Positions 61,060 through 64,000 of a stretch of DNA of 64,000 nt are shown piece after piece; positions within the stretch are counted from its first letter, which is position 1, and each line of letters begins with the position of its first letter. The notes beneath the pieces are model-generated. The model was not told where the DNA came from. It saw nothing but the letters and a program-made list of their open reading frames with translations, and made no database searches. Source of the stretch: Streptomyces taklimakanensis (GTDB lineage Bacteria > Actinomycetota > Actinomycetes > Streptomycetales > Streptomycetaceae); NCBI RefSeq assembly GCF_009709575.1, contig NZ_WIXO01000001.1, positions 3,970,001-4,034,000 on the forward strand. The letters run 5' to 3'. The position numbers were made by a program, and so were the translations under genes.

Positions 61060-62051
61060 GTGTCCGAACCCGAAGACAAGACCCCGACCCCGGCGGTCCC
61101 CCTCACCAAGGACGATGCCGGGGCGGACGGAGCGGGACCGGTGGCCAAGAGCTCCCCGCTCCCGCCCGAGGCCGTCAAGGCCATCCCGGTACGCCACTAC
61201 GGCCGCTGGATAAGCGCCGCGATCGTGCTCGTCCTGTTCGGCATGGTGGTGGCGGCCTTCGTCAACGCCGACATCACCTGGCCGACGGTGGGCCGCTACC
61301 TCAACCACGAGACGATCCTCACCGGTGCGATCAACACCTTGTGGATCACCCTGCTCGCCATGCTCCTGGGCGTGGTGCTCGGCACGGTCCTCGCGGTGAT
61401 GCGGCTCTCGAAGAACCCGGTGATGTCGTCCGTCGCCTGGGGCTACATCTGGGTCTTCCGCGGCACTCCCGTCCTGGTGCAGCTGCTGATCTGGTACAAC
61501 CTGGCGGTGGTCTTCCCGATCCTGGACCTCGGCTTCTACCGCGACGAGATGAACGACGTGATGACGCCGTTCCTCGCCGCGCTGCTGGGCCTGGGCCTGA
61601 ACGAGGCCGCCTACATGGCCGAGATCAGCCGAGCGGGCATCCAGTCGGTGGACGAGGGACAGACCGAGGCGGCCCACGCGCTCGGCATGACCGGTGCCCG
61701 CACCATGCGCCGCATCGTGCTGCCGCAGGCCATGCGGGTCATCATCCCGCCGACCGGCAACGAGTTCGTCAACATGCTCAAGACCTCGTCGCTGGCCTAC
61801 GCCATCCAGTACAGCGAACTGCTGTTCTCCGCCACCAGGATCTCCTCGCGCAACCTGGAGGCGATGGAGCTGCTGCTGGTGGCGACCATCTGGTACCTGC
61901 TGCTCACCACGGTCTTCAGCGTCTGCCAGTACTACCTGGAGCGCCACTTCCAGCGGGGGGCCGCCCGCGAACTGCCGCCCACCCCGTGGCAGCGGGTGAG
62001 GAAGAGCCTCACCTCGTTCCGCACGCCGAGCCAGGTGGGAGGGAAGACGGT

Positions 62052-62055
<4 letters not shown>
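61060..62055 (+). CDS. Polar amino-acid ABC transporter permease
   Basis: A 331-residue HisMQ/GlnP-type permease. After a 50-residue hydrophilic lead, about five transmembrane helices follow ([20 protein letters not shown] first). The EAA loop covers [20 protein letters not shown] (about residue 208), and [18 protein letters not shown] is the usual upstream helix. GTG start 41 bp after the binding protein. Its stop overlaps the ATPase start (ATGA). A single permease would work as a homodimer. Confidence 0.94.
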
Positions 62056-62840
<785 letters not shown>

Positions 62841-62857
62841 GAGGCCCGCGACCGTCC

Positions 62858-62903
62858 ACGGGGGCGGTGGGACGTCCCGAGGGGGAGGACCCACCGCCCC
62901 CGT
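62858..62903 (+). terminator. Terminator of the amino-acid ABC operon
   Basis: Perfect 14-bp arms ACGGGGGCGGTGGG with an 18-nt loop that can fold further, 18 bp after the ATPase stop. Confidence 0.75.
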
Positions 62904-63011
62904 CCCGCGGTGCCGTCGTCTGCCGTCACCTGCCGCCGGCGTGCCAGTCGGCGGCGCGTGTCACACCGTCGTACGGTTCCGCCGCGTCACCGCTCGTCCT
63001 AGGGTCGGATC

Positions 63012-63974
63012 ATGTTTGCTGCCTATGCCGCGCGTATCGACCGTGATCAGCCGCTGAACGGACTCGAGCTGGGCGAACGTCCGGAGCCGGACGTTCCAGT
63101 GGGGTGGACGACCGTCGACGTCAAGGCGGCCTCCCTCAACCACCACGACCTGTGGTCCCTGCGCGGGGTCGGCCTGGGCGAGGACTCCCTGCCGATGATC
63201 CTCGGCTGTGACGCGGCCGGGGTGGACGCCGACGGCAACGAGGTCGTGCTGCACTCGGTGATCGGCGCGACCGGACACGGCGTCGGACCGCGCGAGAGGC
63301 CCTCGATCCTCACCGAGAAGTACCAGGGCACGTTCGCCGAGCGGGTCGCCGTGCCGCAGTGGAACGTCCTGCCCAAACCGAGGGAACTCTCCTTCGAGGA
63401 GGCCGCCTGCCTGCCGACGGCATGGCTGACCGCCTACCGGATGCTGTTCACGGGCGCCGGGGTGCGCCCCGGCGACTCGGTGCTGGTGCAGGGCGCGGGC
63501 GGCGGCGTCGCCACCGCCGCCATCGTGCTCGGGGCCGCGGCGGGCCTGCGGATTTTCGCCACCAGCCGCGACGAGACCAAGCGCAGGCGGGCCGAGGAAC
63601 TGGGCGCCGAGGCCGCGTTCGAGAGCGGCGCGCGACTGCCGCACCGGGTGGACGCGGTGATCGAGACGGTGGGCGCCGCCACCTGGTCCCACTCGGTGAA
63701 GTCGCTCAAGCCCGGCGGCACCCTCGTCATCTCGGGCGCCACCAGCGGACCGAACCCGCCCGCCACCGAGCTGAACCGCATCTTCTTCCTGGAGCTGAAG
63801 GTGGTGGGTTCCACGATGGGCTCCAAGGAGGAGCTGACCTCGCTGCTGAGCTTCTGCGCGGCCAAGGGCGTCCGGCCGGTGATCGACTCCGTGTTGCCGC
63901 TGGACCGGGCCCGCGAGGGCTTCGAGAAGATGGCGAGCGGCGACCTCTTCGGAAAGGTCGTCCTGACCGTCTGA
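63012..63974 (+). CDS. Medium-chain dehydrogenase/quinone-oxidoreductase-like protein
   Basis: A 320-residue MDR-superfamily enzyme. The N-terminal GroES-like domain has SLNHHDLWSLRG and MILGCDAAGVDADGNEV; the Rossmann loop is VQGAGGGVATAAIVLG (about residue 155) where most members have GxGGVG. The zinc-ligand pattern GHExxG is not evident, so a zinc-free quinone oxidoreductase is more likely than an alcohol dehydrogenase. It ends ASGDLFGKVVLTV. TAGGGT lies about 10 bases before the ATG, suggesting a very short leader. Confidence 0.9.
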   Translation: MFAAYAARIDRDQPLNGLELGERPEPDVPVGWTTVDVKAASLNHHDLWSLRGVGLGEDSLPMILGCDAAGVDADGNEVVLHSVIGATGHGVGPRERPSILTEKYQGTFAERVAVPQWNVLPKPRELSFEEAACLPTAWLTAYRMLFTGAGVRPGDSVLVQGAGGGVATAAIVLGAAAGLRIFATSRDETKRRRAEELGAEAAFESGARLPHRVDAVIETVGAATWSHSVKSLKPGGTLVISGATSGPNPPATELNRIFFLELKVVGSTMGSKEELTSLLSFCAAKGVRPVIDSVLPLDRAREGFEKMASGDLFGKVVLTV

Positions 63975-64000
63975 CGGCTCGGCGGTCCGGTGCCCCCGGC

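Overview
The window reads as a core chromosomal segment of a Streptomyces or close relative. It is very GC-rich, GTG and TTG starts are common, coupled ATGA/GTGA junctions are frequent, and it carries Streptomyces marker genes: wblC, wblE, catR-catalase, sigR-rsrA, a B12-controlled nrdAB operon, dasR-dasABCD, prsH-sigH and sodN-sodX. From memory the gene order resembles the S. coelicolor region from wblC (about SCO5190) to sodN and the following ABC transporter (about SCO5260). I see no prophage, insertion sequence or CRISPR array.

Region by region. 1-7.2 kb: the 3' end of wblC and a coupled basic peptide, an ABC1 kinase, a PqqD/ThiF-like protein, a YgjP-type metallopeptidase, then a TerD-AIM24 fusion followed by two more AIM24 proteins. 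7.2-16.4 kb: Nudix hydrolase, DUF2342 metalloprotease, SDR-like protein, MoaE, a small membrane protein, a YlbL-type PDZ/Lon protease, a PPA1309-family protein and a large UPF0182 membrane protein. 16.4-20.9 kb: two identical initiator tRNA genes flank a Sel1-repeat protein, then divergent catR and catalase. 20.9-30.2 kb: CBS-domain protein, hisN, rsgA, aroA, M50 peptidase, SRAP protein, alpha/beta hydrolase, sigR-rsrA and a TPR protein. 30.3-37.5 kb: def, a secreted M15 carboxypeptidase, and nrdAB with tandem NrdR boxes and a cobalamin riboswitch, then a sulfotransferase and a GNAT enzyme. 37.5-46.9 kb: mctP with its DUF3311 partner, then the das chitobiose/N-acetylglucosamine locus ending in a SIS-domain isomerase. 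47-52.6 kb: PdtaS-type kinase, wblE, lipid kinase, small membrane protein and the prsH-sigH pair. 52.9-64 kb: GNAT, D-cysteine desulfhydrase/ACC deaminase-like enzyme, DUF2267 protein, NiSOD with its divergent maturation peptidase, CGNR regulator and methyltransferase, malic enzyme, a polar amino-acid ABC transporter and a quinone-oxidoreductase-like dehydrogenase.

How the genes work together. Several units form stress or redox circuits: catR with catalase, SigR with RsrA, the NiSOD pair, wblC, and SigH with PrsH. The das locus couples chitin-sugar sensing (DasR) to uptake (DasABC), intracellular hydrolysis (DasD) and probably deamination of the amino-sugar phosphate (SIS protein). The nrdAB leader integrates nucleotide sensing (NrdR) with coenzyme B12.

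No clearly new system is evident. The least explained parts are the TerD-AIM24 block with its ABC1-kinase and ThiF-like neighbours, the SIS protein at the position where I recall nagB, the 82-bp tail-to-tail overlap of sodX with the CGNR gene, and several regulatory dyads reported as findings. All family names come from motif recognition without database searches.
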